Origin: [Clostridium] celerecrescens 18A
GTDB taxonomy: Bacteria; Bacillota; Clostridia; Lachnospirales; Lachnospiraceae
Assembly (NCBI RefSeq): GCF_002797975.1
Contig: NZ_PGET01000001.1
Coordinates: forward strand, 1,302,001-1,366,000
Direction of reading: 5' to 3'
Length of the DNA: 64,000 nt
Shown here piece by piece: positions 47,591 through 57,997 of the stretch. Every line of letters starts with the position of its first letter. Within the stretch, counting starts at the first letter, position 1. The notes below the pieces were generated by a model. It was not told the origin of the DNA and did not search any database. It saw nothing but the letters and a program-made list of their open reading frames with translations. A program made the position numbers and the translations under genes.

Positions 47591-49582
47591 TTGCTGAATA
47601 TTCCAGAAGAAATTAAAGCCTTGTACCGAGCAGATAATTTAAGTACTGCCACACAAAGGCATCTGAAGCTTCGGTTCTATGATGGGAAGATTAATCTCCC
47701 GGAAGATGTTCTTTTTCATAAAGAATCATTACCGGTTGACCAGGAGCCAATATATGTTATTGATAATAGCCAGATAATATCCGAATCCCTTACGATAGAA
47801 GAAAATTTATGTGCAAGCCCGGACTTGAAATTTGGAGAATGTAATTCAACACAGTTTGATATAGTGGTGGCTGATGTACTACTAGATCTGACCGGGAAAG
47901 AATTTATACTTACGGTTGAGGTTGGTGGCTATGAAATGGCTATGGGGGTTTACAAAGTAGATAGCTTTGTTCGGGAACAAGCTGATAGGCGGCGTAAGAA
48001 AATTGTTGCCTATGATCGAATGTTGAAATTTGACGTTGACGTGGCGGAATGGTATCAAGGTCTGTCCTTTCCCATGACCTTGAAACAGTTCCGGGATTCA
48101 CTGTGCGCGTATGTCGGCGTTACTCAGATCTCCGTGATATTGCCTCTTGACGATATGCAGATTACAAAAACCATTGATCCGGAGCAGTTGGATGGCCGTA
48201 AGGTTTTAATTGCCATCTGTGAAATAAATGGTTGCTTCGGAAACTTTGATAAGATCGGCCGGCTTACATATAAATTTCTGGGTTTTTCAGGTTTGTTTCC
48301 GTCAGAGACTTTATATCCGTCTGATGATTTGTTTCCATCAGAAATGACCAACGCAGAAAATTTGTCACGGTACAAACAGTCTGAAACCTATTATGAGGAT
48401 TTTGTAACAAGACCATTTAACAAAGTGCAGATTCGGCAGGAGGAAGGTGATGTAGGGGTTTCTTACGGGTCGGGAAAAAACTGCTATATTATTCAGGGGA
48501 ATTATTTGGTTTATGGTAAGTCAGCAGAAGAACTTCCATCAATTGCGGCAACGGTATATGAGCAGATATCCAGGAGGATATATAAACCAAGTCATATTGT
48601 AGGCCCGGCACTGCCATGGGTGGAGGTTGGCGATGGCATTATTTGCTATACCACCGATGATGTTATTGAAACTTACTGTCTTAAGCGTACTATGAAAGGT
48701 ATTCAGGGCATGATGGATACCTATGAATCTCAAGGAAGTAGTGAGCGGGAACAGAGTTTCGGACTTGGTGACCAAATTATTCAACTTGAGGGTAAGGCGG
48801 CTGTTATTAAAAAGTCTGTGGAAGAAGTATCCGTAAGGGTAACTGACCTGAAAGCAGAAACCGAAGCAAAGTTCGCTATTACCGCTGAACAGATCCTTGC
48901 AGAAGTCACCAGGGCAAAGCAGGCAGAGGCTTCTTTGAGCATCAGGGCGGATCAGATTGCTTTATCCGTGACAAACCTTACCAATGATACTAATTCACGG
49001 TTTATGCAGACAGCCGAACAGATCGCCCTTAAGGTGAGCAAAGGGCAGGTATCTTCACAACTTTCAGTAGAGAGTGATAAGGTTACGATATCCAGCAACC
49101 GGCTCATTGTAAACAGTACAAATTTTCAACTTGATGGCAATGGAAACGCCACATTTAGCGGAAAGGTTCAAGGTGCGCAGGTTGTAGGTTCTTCAATAAG
49201 CGGTGGTTCAATCAATATAGGTGGCGGTACTTTCTGGGTGGATTCCGGAGGAAATGCAGCTATTAACGCAGGACAAATAAATCTTGGAAGTGTAAATATA
49301 AATCCTAATTATTCTGATCTGGGGGCGTTTAGGGTTACTAGTCAAAGGTATGGAGCAATCTATAGTGCGAACGGTGAAATAGAACTCGTGACAAGTCAAA
49401 ATGACGGAACCGGTCCGGCATTAATATTGAAAAGAGGTGGAAATGTATCAACCAGGGTTGGATATGGAAGTATAGTAACTGGAGATATTTGGTTAACTAA
49501 TCGAAGTGATTTTTGGGGAGGTTGGACAATAACTGATGAAATAATATTATTACATAATAGGGTTTTTGGAACGAGTTATTAA
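47591..49582 (+). CDS. phage tail tip/endopeptidase-like structural protein
   Basis: 663 aa. The N-terminal half is like Tal/gp18-family tail proteins (LRFYDGKINLPEDVLFHKES..., RRRKKIVAYDRMLKFDVDVAEWYQGLSFPMTLKQFRDSL). A coiled-coil linker (about 390-490) and a Gly/Ser-rich beta-helix-like C-terminus (FSGKVQGAQVVGSSISGGSINIGGGTFWVDSGGNAAINAGQINLG) follow. TTG start with AAGGAGG upstream. Forms the tail tip hub that carries fibres. Confidence 0.85.
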   Translation: MLNIPEEIKALYRADNLSTATQRHLKLRFYDGKINLPEDVLFHKESLPVDQEPIYVIDNSQIISESLTIEENLCASPDLKFGECNSTQFDIVVADVLLDLTGKEFILTVEVGGYEMAMGVYKVDSFVREQADRRRKKIVAYDRMLKFDVDVAEWYQGLSFPMTLKQFRDSLCAYVGVTQISVILPLDDMQITKTIDPEQLDGRKVLIAICEINGCFGNFDKIGRLTYKFLGFSGLFPSETLYPSDDLFPSEMTNAENLSRYKQSETYYEDFVTRPFNKVQIRQEEGDVGVSYGSGKNCYIIQGNYLVYGKSAEELPSIAATVYEQISRRIYKPSHIVGPALPWVEVGDGIICYTTDDVIETYCLKRTMKGIQGMMDTYESQGSSEREQSFGLGDQIIQLEGKAAVIKKSVEEVSVRVTDLKAETEAKFAITAEQILAEVTRAKQAEASLSIRADQIALSVTNLTNDTNSRFMQTAEQIALKVSKGQVSSQLSVESDKVTISSNRLIVNSTNFQLDGNGNATFSGKVQGAQVVGSSISGGSINIGGGTFWVDSGGNAAINAGQINLGSVNINPNYSDLGAFRVTSQRYGAIYSANGEIELVTSQNDGTGPALILKRGGNVSTRVGYGSIVTGDIWLTNRSDFWGGWTITDEIILLHNRVFGTSY

Positions 49583-49645
49583 AATTTGAAGAGAGGTTGA
49601 AATTAAAAGAAAAACTGGATATAATAAGGTTAAGGAGGGGTTAAA

Positions 49646-50203
49646 ATGAAAAATATCATTAGGCTACCACTAATAACAATATTATTAATAACAATATTTT
49701 CTTTTAATGCATTCGCCATGAATAATGAATACATTGCACCTGAACGGCAAACACCATTAAACGAAAAAAGGAATGAAGATCGTTCACTTGATTTTAGATG
49801 GACCTGGATAAGTGATGATTCATGTGTTCGATTTAGAACAAATGAAAACGTAAATAAAGCTAGAATTGATAAAATGTATGAATTAGGAGCATTGCCACAG
49901 TGGGCAGAAGACGGAAAAGATGGTTATGGAGTTGTTAAAAAACGATATACCTATTCTGGAAAGTGGGTACAAGCTGCAGATGGTATCTGGTCTTTTTTGT
50001 TTGATGATTACACAATTCCAGTAGGTGTAACACTAATTGATGGCGTACTGTATGCATTTAACACCTATGGAGAACTGAAAGCTGATTATGAGTACTATGA
50101 TGGTTTAAAAACTAAGGCAGACGGCTTGGTAAAAGCGGACAGTGCAGAATTTACCCAATGGCTCACAACTCAGTATCTTCCAGAATGTACAAGCCACGAA
50201 TAA
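49646..50203 (+). CDS. secreted protein of unknown function (185 aa)
   Basis: Signal peptide MKNIIRLPLITILLITIFSFNAFA, then an exported domain ending in a choline-binding-like YDGLKTKADGLVKADSAEFTQW. It has its own ribosome site (AAGGAGGGG) and terminator, and lies inside the tail module, suggesting a lysogenic-conversion gene. A wall- or surface-interacting role is a guess. Confidence 0.7.
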   Translation: MKNIIRLPLITILLITIFSFNAFAMNNEYIAPERQTPLNEKRNEDRSLDFRWTWISDDSCVRFRTNENVNKARIDKMYELGALPQWAEDGKDGYGVVKKRYTYSGKWVQAADGIWSFLFDDYTIPVGVTLIDGVLYAFNTYGELKADYEYYDGLKTKADGLVKADSAEFTQWLTTQYLPECTSHE

Positions 50204-50215
50204 GAGGTTGCAAGC

Positions 50216-50244
50216 AAGGAGCAGTAGATTTTCCCCTGCTCCTT
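50216..50244 (+). terminator. terminator of the secreted-protein gene
   Basis: AGGAGCAG (50217-50224) pairs with CTGCTCCT (50236-50243), extended by an A-T pair, followed by TTCC. Confidence 0.6.
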
Positions 50245-51027
50245 TCCTATGTCAAGAAATGAACAGTGGTTTTTAGAGTGAGAGGATTATAATTTGATTA
50301 AGTCCTCGCCTATTCATTATTTGCCATAAATTTAGGGAGATTGATTGAACTGGTTATGAAATCAGAAGGAGCATGTTAATTGCTACGGTCCTAAAACCTG
50401 TTTTTCAACAGACCAGATACAGGATTGTTTTATTAAGGTTCCTATTTACGAACAGTTAACTATGTTCAGTGAAATCATTACAAGATATTAAGGAGGACAT
50501 ACATAAGTATGAATACATATGTAAAGCTGGAAGTGAAGCAACTATTGACACATCTGTGTTTTGCAAGGACTTTAAAGAAAAAAACATGAAAATATTTCTG
50601 TGGCCCCGAATTGTATCTGTATGCGTTCCATATATCCCAGCGGCTTTATTTTGGAAGTGAAAGAGCATGCAGAAAGGGTTATTATAAGGACTAACCGTGA
50701 GTTGATTGATAACGATAATGGGGGCTTTTTGTGTTTCTGAAGAGTGATTCAGATAAAAATACAAATGGAGAGCGAGGATTGATTCCTCGCTCCTTTTGTA
50801 TGCCTTTTGTATTGCAAAACGTCAAAATACTATTAAATTTAAATTTCAAAAGGCCTTTTGAGTAAAAACTATTTGAAAAACGTATGTTCTTATAGTATGG
50901 TCATATTGTAAGAATAAATGAAAAAGCTACATTCTAAGTGGCAAGTGGGGTTTGTTAGCGATACTAAATAAACTCAAAAAGCTTTTACACTTACAGAAAA
51001 TAAAAACGCAAAGGAGAAGATATTACA
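50245..51027. other. 783-bp gap with remnants and one terminator
   Basis: One frame, 50469-50660 plus (GTG, MKSLQDIKEDIHKYEYICKAGSE), lacks a good ribosome site. A strong hairpin GAGCGAGGA/TCCTCGCTC (50770-50792) with CTTTTG follows. The rest is AT-rich and shows no gene. It may be decayed accessory DNA. Confidence 0.4.
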
Positions 51028-51240
51028 ATGATTGATAATGTGAAAAACGTGGAAGAGGCTGTTAAACTGGCAAAACGGACAACTTGCAATGATCTTTTAT
51101 TTGTTGCAGGCATGGCAAGGTTTTATAATTGCAAGCCATTGAATATGGAGAGGGACGATTTTCTTCTCTTTTTAAGTACACTTTACCATTATGGAAAGAT
51201 TCAGGGAATACGACAGGAACGAGCAAAGAGAAGAAATTGA
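51028..51240 (+). CDS. hypothetical protein (70 aa)
   Basis: ATG 11 nt after AAAGGAG. MIDNVKNVEEAVKLAKRTTCNDLLFVAGMARFYN..., ending in a basic QERAKRRN. The following 51241-51689 (449 bp) holds a small hairpin near 51241-51260 and short frames only. Confidence 0.55.
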   Translation: MIDNVKNVEEAVKLAKRTTCNDLLFVAGMARFYNCKPLNMERDDFLLFLSTLYHYGKIQGIRQERAKRRN

Positions 51241-51639
51241 ATGACAACATTTTAGTGGTTGTCGATTATTTAGCAAAATTAGCTGACAACAATTTTGTGG
51301 TGTGTGGTTATTCCTTTGACTGACCAGAAAACTCTAAGGAATAGTGAAGTGAAGGACATTTTCCCGTCACCGTATTTACTGAAGCGAAAATTCGCCTTAG
51401 TAAGCTCACATCAAAAAGATAGTGGTTAATAATGATAAATATACGGATTTTTAACGATGGACAAATGTCCGTGGTTGATTATTTTAATGGTGAAAGCTAA
51501 AGAGTACTGGCTTGGAAATGGGTTATGAGGTCAAAAAGATATTTGATGCCAATTACGGTGAGGTAAATACATATCATCGTGAAGTTTGGGAAGCGGTTTA
51601 TCCCGAATATGAAATTTAATAAAGTAATGAGTTTAGAAA

Positions 51640-51668
51640 GAGCGTCCTTAACCGGACGTTCTTTTTCT
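51640..51668 (+). terminator. terminator-like hairpin before the fibre operon
   Basis: AGAGCGTCC pairs with GGACGTTCT (one G-T wobble), then TTTTTCT. A GAAAGGAGG ribosome site and the TTG start at 51690 follow at once, the same hairpin-then-gene layout as at 43176, 47129 and 62967. Confidence 0.6.
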
Positions 51669-51689
51669 ACGCCGAAAGGAGGAAATAAC

Positions 51690-51950
51690 TTGAAAAGGGT
51701 AATCACATTTACTGAGGAACAGGTAATGCAGATACAGTACATGTTAAATGCCGTCACCGTAACCGGTATCCAGAATGCCAAGCAGGTGGCAGCCATTGCG
51801 CAAATGTTGGAGTTGGGAATGCCGGAGGAAATTAATGAGTCCGCAGAGAGCGAAAAATTTAAAGACGTGTATTCGCCGGTCGATTGGGAAAACCCGCCTG
51901 AAAGAAAGACCACAATCAGTAACGAAAAAAAGAAAGAGGGTGCCAGTTAA
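51690..51950 (+). CDS. small tail-associated protein (86 aa)
   Basis: TTG start 6 nt after [52 protein letters not shown]; stop overlaps the next start by 1 nt. It accompanies tail fibre genes; likely baseplate chaperone or structural, inferred from place. Confidence 0.6.
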   Translation: MKRVITFTEEQVMQIQYMLNAVTVTGIQNAKQVAAIAQMLELGMPEEINESAESEKFKDVYSPVDWENPPERKTTISNEKKKEGAS

Positions 51951-52879
51951 TGGCTTATGGACCATATTACTACATAACTGACTGGAAAAATGAACCTTCG
52001 CAGGAAACACCCATAAACCGTACAAATCTCCTTAAAATTGAGAATGGCATTAAAGAGGCAGATAACCGGATTGTTCAGCTTGATGCCAAGAAGGCAGAGC
52101 AGGCCCTTGTAAACACCCTTGTAAAAGAAATTACCCTGGATACGGATACAGGTATCCTGACCGTGACCCAACAGAATGGAACAGTAACTACTTATGACCT
52201 GGCCATTGAAAAGGTTGTAGCAAACTTTGACATTAATGATGATAATGAGCTGGTTCTCACCTTGGCAGACGGCACACAGAAGGTAATTGACCTTACCCGG
52301 TTTGTCTATTCCGTGGACAGTACATCTACGATTGCAATGAAAATCCTTAACCGGACTATTACCGCAGAGATCGTTGACGGTTCTGTGACCATGGCTAAAT
52401 TGGACGCTTCCATACAGATGGAACTTAGGCAGTACATGCTTGATGCTCAGGCAGCCAGGGATATGTCCCTCCAATATCAGAATAATGCCAAGATCTTCCG
52501 GGATCAGACGGAGGTAATTGCAAACGAGGCCGTAACAGACATAGCTGCAGCCGGGGGCCGTGTAGATGAAACCTTGACAGAGTTTAATTCCCTGCTTATG
52601 AACGGGTATTTCAATGGACCGATGGGGCCGCAGGGGCTACAAGGAAATCAGGGGGCCACGGGGGCCACAGGAGGACAGGGGCCACAGGGGATTCAGGGGA
52701 TCCAAGGTCCTCGTGGGCCACAAGGGGAACGAGGATCTGATGCTGTAGTGACGCAGACTAATGGTAATTATATTTTCCAGATACGAGATGGACACTTATA
52801 TGTGATTTACCCAGACTCTTCTTCTGAGCCGCCGCCAGTGCATATTAATGAAGCAGGACATTTTATAGTGACTTTTTAA
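51950..52879 (+). CDS. collagen-like tail fibre/baseplate protein
   Basis: 309 aa. N-terminal fibre module ([38 protein letters not shown]) with beta-rich middle, a coiled coil, then about 15 Gly-X-Y collagen triplets ([20 protein letters not shown]...) near 220-262 and a small C-terminal domain ([16 protein letters not shown]). Confidence 0.82.
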   Translation: MAYGPYYYITDWKNEPSQETPINRTNLLKIENGIKEADNRIVQLDAKKAEQALVNTLVKEITLDTDTGILTVTQQNGTVTTYDLAIEKVVANFDINDDNELVLTLADGTQKVIDLTRFVYSVDSTSTIAMKILNRTITAEIVDGSVTMAKLDASIQMELRQYMLDAQAARDMSLQYQNNAKIFRDQTEVIANEAVTDIAAAGGRVDETLTEFNSLLMNGYFNGPMGPQGLQGNQGATGATGGQGPQGIQGIQGPRGPQGERGSDAVVTQTNGNYIFQIRDGHLYVIYPDSSSEPPPVHINEAGHFIVTF

Positions 52880-52891
52880 AGGAGGTCAGAT

Positions 52892-53944
<1,053 letters not shown>

Positions 53945-53948
53945 TCAC

Positions 53949-54206
53949 TTATACGATTGTGGTTGTTCCTGTACTGACGTCATTAAACGATCCGTCCGGA
54001 TTGACCGTAAATGTGAAATTGCTCAAATATAGGTGGTTATCCCTTATGCCAAGTCTTGTAGCGGTACCTGTGGCAAAATTACGTGATGTAATATATGTTC
54101 CGGTAGCATCGTTATAGATAGTCGATCTTAATGTATTTTCGCTATTAATTAAACTCATAGACTTCTGTACACCACTACCAAACAGTCCAACTAAATTGCT
54201 ATTTAG
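53949..54206 (-). pseudogene. inverted tail-fibre C-terminal cassette B2
   Basis: Read leftward from the core at 54193-54204: LNSNLVGLFGSGVQKSMSLINSENTLRSTIYN... to DVSTGTTTIV, stop at 53949. No start signal. It meets B1 tail to tail at ATGATCAC (53941-53948). A simple 0.6-kb inversion between 53587 and 54204 would put it in frame with the fibre. Confidence 0.8.
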
Positions 54207-54282
54207 TAGAAAAGAGAAACTTAAAAACTGGTCCCTCATAGGGGCTTATTTTATTGCCTGAATACGGGCGGAAAGGAATCTT

Positions 54283-54711
54283 ATGAGTATTGAAAAAATC
54301 AAATTCGGTGATCAGGTATTCGACCTGGTGCCCGCAGGTGTAGATCTTGTAGATGGTGGAGGAACCATCAAATTTCTGATGGGAGAAAAGCGCTTTGAGG
54401 AGATCGAAACCATCCTGCAGGCCAATAGTACCATCAAGCAGATTGCCCGATCAGGCGATACAGACTGGTCGCGATCTGATCTGGTTTATGGTGATTTTGT
54501 ATCAAGAGATGCCAACTATGTAATAGGTACGGCGGATGATGGTGTAACCGTCATTACGGCCGCTGTAATGATTGCCACGTTCCGTACACCAGATTTACGC
54601 GAAAGGGTAACAGCACTGGAAAAAGAAAATGAGAATATCAAAAAGGAAAATGCAGCAATGAAAGAAAGTTTAGGAACTCTGATTTTAAATAACTTAGAGG
54701 AGGTTAAATAA
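54283..54711 (+). CDS. baseplate/tail accessory protein (142 aa)
   Basis: MSIEKIKFGDQVFDLVPAGVDLVDGGGTIKFLMGEKRFEEIETILQANSTIKQI, ending in a coiled coil. The VPxGV...F/L pattern is common to small baseplate proteins next to XkdX. The stop overlaps the next start. Confidence 0.68.
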   Translation: MSIEKIKFGDQVFDLVPAGVDLVDGGGTIKFLMGEKRFEEIETILQANSTIKQIARSGDTDWSRSDLVYGDFVSRDANYVIGTADDGVTVITAAVMIATFRTPDLRERVTALEKENENIKKENAAMKESLGTLILNNLEEVK

Positions 54712-54848
54712 TGTTTGATATGCTGAAGTGGTTATACGATGGTGGAAAAGGAAAGTTGACTATCAATGGCCTGGTAAATGCTGTCATAAAGGGCTGGATT
54801 ACCGAAGCACAGAAACAGGAGATCATTGGAACAATAGACAGCCAGTAA
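54711..54848 (+). CDS. xkdX: XkdX-family protein (45 aa)
   Basis: MFDMLKWLYDGGKGKLTINGLVNAVIKGWITEAQKQEIIG matches the small XkdX family of PBSX-like phages, always next to fibre genes. Confidence 0.8.
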   Translation: MFDMLKWLYDGGKGKLTINGLVNAVIKGWITEAQKQEIIGTIDSQ

Positions 54849-54864
54849 AACAGGGAGGGGAGAT

Positions 54865-55530
54865 ATGATACTTGACTTCCAAGTCAACAAGCAAAATTTA
54901 ATTAGAGCAGACACCGAACAGCCGGCGGCCCAGAGTATGCAGTATCTTATGTGTCGGTTTACCTTCCAGTCTGATGATTGGGACAGCATGGAAAAGCACG
55001 CTGTCTTTCGGAAATATCTAAGTGATAGCATTGATGCCTATACGCTCCCGTTGAATAGCGAAGGAGTCGCTATGGTTCCGTCAGAAGTTATCACAGCTAG
55101 AGGCTTTGAGGCATCTGTATACGGTTATAATGATGGGCAGCGGATTACCACGAACAAGATATACATTTCGATTCAGGAAACTGGATATGAGCAGGGAAAA
55201 GTACCAAGCGTCCCTGCTCATGATTTATATGAGCAACTCCTTGATGCCATGAAAAAGCAGGTAAATGGTTTGTCTTATGAATCAGGATACATGCAACTCA
55301 TGGCAGGGGGGATGTCAATAGGCGAAAGGGTCCGTGTATCAGGAACAAATGAAACCCGGGAAATAGAATTTACTAATGATGGGACCTATATAAAGTGGCG
55401 GTATACAGATAGCAATGATTGGCAGCAACTGGTAAGCCTTCAGGCAATTACCGGTCCGCAGGGTCCACCGGGGGCAACGCCAGAATTTGAAGTGAGATCG
55501 GGGCGCCTAATCGCAAAGTATAATGAATAA
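54865..55530 (+). CDS. baseplate upper-protein-like fibre base with collagen tail
   Basis: 221 aa. FQVNKQNLIRADTEQPAAQSMQYLMCRFTFQSDDWDSMEKHAVFRK is a BppU-like N-terminal beta domain; the tail has a short GPQGPPGATPEFEVRSGRLIAKYNE end, repeated in the next protein. It probably attaches fibres to the baseplate. Confidence 0.72.
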   Translation: MILDFQVNKQNLIRADTEQPAAQSMQYLMCRFTFQSDDWDSMEKHAVFRKYLSDSIDAYTLPLNSEGVAMVPSEVITARGFEASVYGYNDGQRITTNKIYISIQETGYEQGKVPSVPAHDLYEQLLDAMKKQVNGLSYESGYMQLMAGGMSIGERVRVSGTNETREIEFTNDGTYIKWRYTDSNDWQQLVSLQAITGPQGPPGATPEFEVRSGRLIAKYNE

Positions 55531-55543
55531 GGAAGTGAAAGAA

Positions 55544-56170
55544 ATGGCGGTAAGAGAAGAAGATTTAGGAAGTGTCATCGGCCCTCAGGGCCCTCAAGGA
55601 ATACAGGGGGAAGTCGGCCCGACTGGTGCAAAAGGTGATAAGGGCGAAGATGGAGCAAAATGGCTCACAGGTACCTCTGCTCCATCAACTCAAGGTACGA
55701 ACGGGGATTATTATTTAAATACCAGCAACTGGGATGTATATCAGAAAGCATCGGGCACTTGGTCTAAAACAGGAAATATCAAAGGTGCTACAGGTGCCAA
55801 GGGTGATAAAGGCGATCCGGGTGCGACCGGAGCCCAAGGACCAAAGGGGGATCCTTTTGCTATTGCCAAGACCTATACAAGCGTAGCTGCAATGAATTCA
55901 GGATATTCCACGGACGGTGTTGGTGTTGGACAGTTCGTAGTGATTGATACCGGAAATGTTGAAGATGTTGACAATGCGAAGTTGTATTTAAAAGGGGTTA
56001 CTGCCTATACCTACATTACGGATATGTCCGGGTCGACCGGCTTAACAGGTCCTCAGGGGCCAAAGGGCGCAACGGGTGCGACAGGCCCTAAAGGCGATAA
56101 GGGTGATCAAGGGGTATCTCCCATGTTTGAACTTAGAAGCGGGCATTTATTTGCTATCTATCCGGAATAG
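55544..56170 (+). CDS. collagen-like tail protein
   Basis: 208 aa; ATG at 55544 preferred over an upstream overlapping start. Three Gly-X-Y blocks ([16 protein letters not shown]..., GATGAKGDKGDPGATG..., [19 protein letters not shown]) flank two globular units, ending SPMFELRSGHLFAIYPE. Third collagen-like protein of the module. Confidence 0.75.
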   Translation: MAVREEDLGSVIGPQGPQGIQGEVGPTGAKGDKGEDGAKWLTGTSAPSTQGTNGDYYLNTSNWDVYQKASGTWSKTGNIKGATGAKGDKGDPGATGAQGPKGDPFAIAKTYTSVAAMNSGYSTDGVGVGQFVVIDTGNVEDVDNAKLYLKGVTAYTYITDMSGSTGLTGPQGPKGATGATGPKGDKGDQGVSPMFELRSGHLFAIYPE

Positions 56171-56210
56171 CAGAGGTTGTGACAATTTATAGAAAGCATG
56201 AGGTAATTAT

Positions 56211-56432
56211 ATGCCTACAGAAATAATGGTGGCACTTATTAGTTTGGCCGGCAGTGGGGTGGGGGCTTTTATAGGAATCCTGGCATCTGCAAAGCTTACT
56301 AATTATCGCCTAGAGCAGTTGGAAAAGAAGGTTGACAAACATAATACTGTAATTGAACGCACTTTTAGGCTTGAGGAACAAATGAAAGTTGCAAATCACC
56401 GCATAGCGGATTTAGAGGAAAAAGGAGATTGA
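56211..56432 (+). CDS. small lysis-module protein (XhlA-like)
   Basis: 73 aa. One N-terminal transmembrane segment (VALISLAGSGVGAFIGILA) followed by a coiled coil (EQLEKKVDKHNTVIERTFRLEEQMKV), the layout of XhlA-type lysis accessory proteins. Confidence 0.72.
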   Translation: MPTEIMVALISLAGSGVGAFIGILASAKLTNYRLEQLEKKVDKHNTVIERTFRLEEQMKVANHRIADLEEKGD

Positions 56433-56436
56433 TTAT

Positions 56437-56730
56437 ATGGAACAGATCATGAATTACGTAAAACCGGAACTTATTATTGTAGCGGTGGTGCTGTACTTTC
56501 TGGGAATGGGCCTTAAGCAGAGCCAGACGGTCAAGGACAAGTACATTCCGCTGGTAAATGGTGCTGTAGGAATCGTTCTGTGCGGCGTATATGTCTTAGC
56601 TACCAGTGCCTGCCAGACTGGGCAGGAAATTGCTATGGCGATATTTACGGCCATTACGCAGGGTGTTCTGGTTGCAGGATTGAGTACATATGTAGATCAG
56701 ATTATTAAGCAGTCTAGAAAAACTGAATAA
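56437..56730 (+). CDS. holin
   Basis: 97 aa with two to three hydrophobic helices (ELIIVAVVLYFLGMGL, LVNGAVGIVLCGVYVLAT, IFTAITQGVLVAGLS) and a charged tail. Situated between XhlA-like and amidase genes. Forms the membrane hole that releases the amidase. Confidence 0.85.
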   Translation: MEQIMNYVKPELIIVAVVLYFLGMGLKQSQTVKDKYIPLVNGAVGIVLCGVYVLATSACQTGQEIAMAIFTAITQGVLVAGLSTYVDQIIKQSRKTE

Positions 56731-56756
56731 TTGTTGTGATATCACAACTTTTGGGC

Positions 56757-56786
56757 CTGGGATTATCCTGGGCCTTTTCTATTTGA
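56757..56786 (+). terminator. hairpin between holin and amidase genes
   Basis: GGCCTGGGA pairs with TCCTGGGCC (two wobbles), then TTTTCT; the amidase ribosome site follows. A GTTGTGATATCACAAC palindrome lies just upstream. Confidence 0.5.
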
Positions 56787-56802
56787 AAGGAAGGGTAGAT
56801 TT

Positions 56803-57705
56803 ATGAAAATCTGTTTAGATGCTGGTCATTATGGAAAATACAATAAAAGCCCTGCTGATGGGCGATATTACGAATCAGACATGGTATGGAAACTTCACTT
56901 GATGCTTAAAAGATATTTAGAGGAGTACGGCATGCAGGTAATTACTACCCGTGTAGATCAGGCAACAGATCGGGCACTCTATGATAGAGGGACAGCATCA
57001 GCCGGGTGTAATCTATTCATTTCTTTGCACAGTAATGCCACAGGCTCCGGATTGAATAATAACGTTGACTATCCGGTATCTTATTGTGCTATCAACGGCA
57101 GAGCGGACGATATTGGCCTTGCTTTGGCAAAAGCGGTACAAGTTACCATGCAGACCAAACAGGCCGCCAGAATCGAACACAGGGCGGGTAACAACGGGGA
57201 TTACTATGGGGTTCTGCGTGGTGCTTCCGCAGTAGGCACTCCTGCACTTATCCTGGAGCATTCCTTTCACACAAACGCTTCGGTAACTGCCTGGCTCTTA
57301 AATAACGAAAACCTTGTACGCTTAGCAAAAGCAGAAGCAGACGTTATAGCAGCGCATTTTGGCATTCAGAAGGAAAAGAAATCCGGGTGGAAACAGGAGG
57401 ACGGCGGTTGGCGTTTCTACAATGGCGATAACGGGGAATACGTGCGGAATAACTGGCACCATGATATAGAAAAGGACCTTTGGTACTGGTTTGATGGCGC
57501 TGGTATGATGGTCACAAACACATGGTATCAGTATAAAGGCGGCTGGTATTATCTCAACGCAGATGGTGTTATGCTAAAAGGTACTCTGATCGCAGAATCC
57601 GAAAAGGTTTATTGCCTGGATAGCGAGGGCAAAATGGTTGTGGAACCGGTCATGCTCACGCCGGGACAGGATGGGGCGCTGCAGTACCCGGGGTTGGCAG
57701 AGTAA
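56803..57705 (+). CDS. N-acetylmuramoyl-L-alanine amidase endolysin
   Basis: 300 aa. Amidase_3 catalytic domain (KICLDAGHYGKYNKSP...YESD...LFISLHSNA...LILEHSFHTN) with the zinc ligands His/Glu/His visible. The C-terminal half (about 200-300) has glucan/choline-binding-type aromatic repeats (GGWRFYNGDNGEYVRNNW, GGWYYLNADGVMLKGT). Cuts the peptidoglycan cross-bridge stem for lysis. Confidence 0.92.
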   Translation: MKICLDAGHYGKYNKSPADGRYYESDMVWKLHLMLKRYLEEYGMQVITTRVDQATDRALYDRGTASAGCNLFISLHSNATGSGLNNNVDYPVSYCAINGRADDIGLALAKAVQVTMQTKQAARIEHRAGNNGDYYGVLRGASAVGTPALILEHSFHTNASVTAWLLNNENLVRLAKAEADVIAAHFGIQKEKKSGWKQEDGGWRFYNGDNGEYVRNNWHHDIEKDLWYWFDGAGMMVTNTWYQYKGGWYYLNADGVMLKGTLIAESEKVYCLDSEGKMVVEPVMLTPGQDGALQYPGLAE

Positions 57706-57711
57706 ATAAAA

Positions 57712-57745
57712 AGAGCAAAAGCCTACTGGGATAGACTTTTGCTCT
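57712..57745 (+). terminator. terminator of the lysis operon
   Basis: AGAGCAAAAG (57712-57721) pairs over 10 bp with CTTTTGCTCT (57736-57745). Another GGCGGG/CCCGCC hairpin lies at 57914-57942 before the convergent gene. Confidence 0.75.
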
Positions 57746-57997
57746 AAGATGCAGAGGCCGCTGCACCTATGTACGATGTGTACACATCTAATAATATGGC
57801 TTTATTAATAATAATATGCTAGGACCAATTAAAAAATTGCTACATATAATATATTGTACGAAGACATTGTACGATCATTTATATAAATCTCCTTTATTTG
57901 TAGACTTCTGTAAGGCGGGTATCCGGAAATTCCGAGCCCGCCTATAAAAGATACTTTGCAATCTGCCAATAACACAGGTGTTTTAATCCTTCAAGCA

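Noticed and set aside
50469..50660. A 63-codon gene in the tail-module gap
   Set aside because: GTG start without a usable ribosome site and no recognisable sequence; left as part of the gap description.
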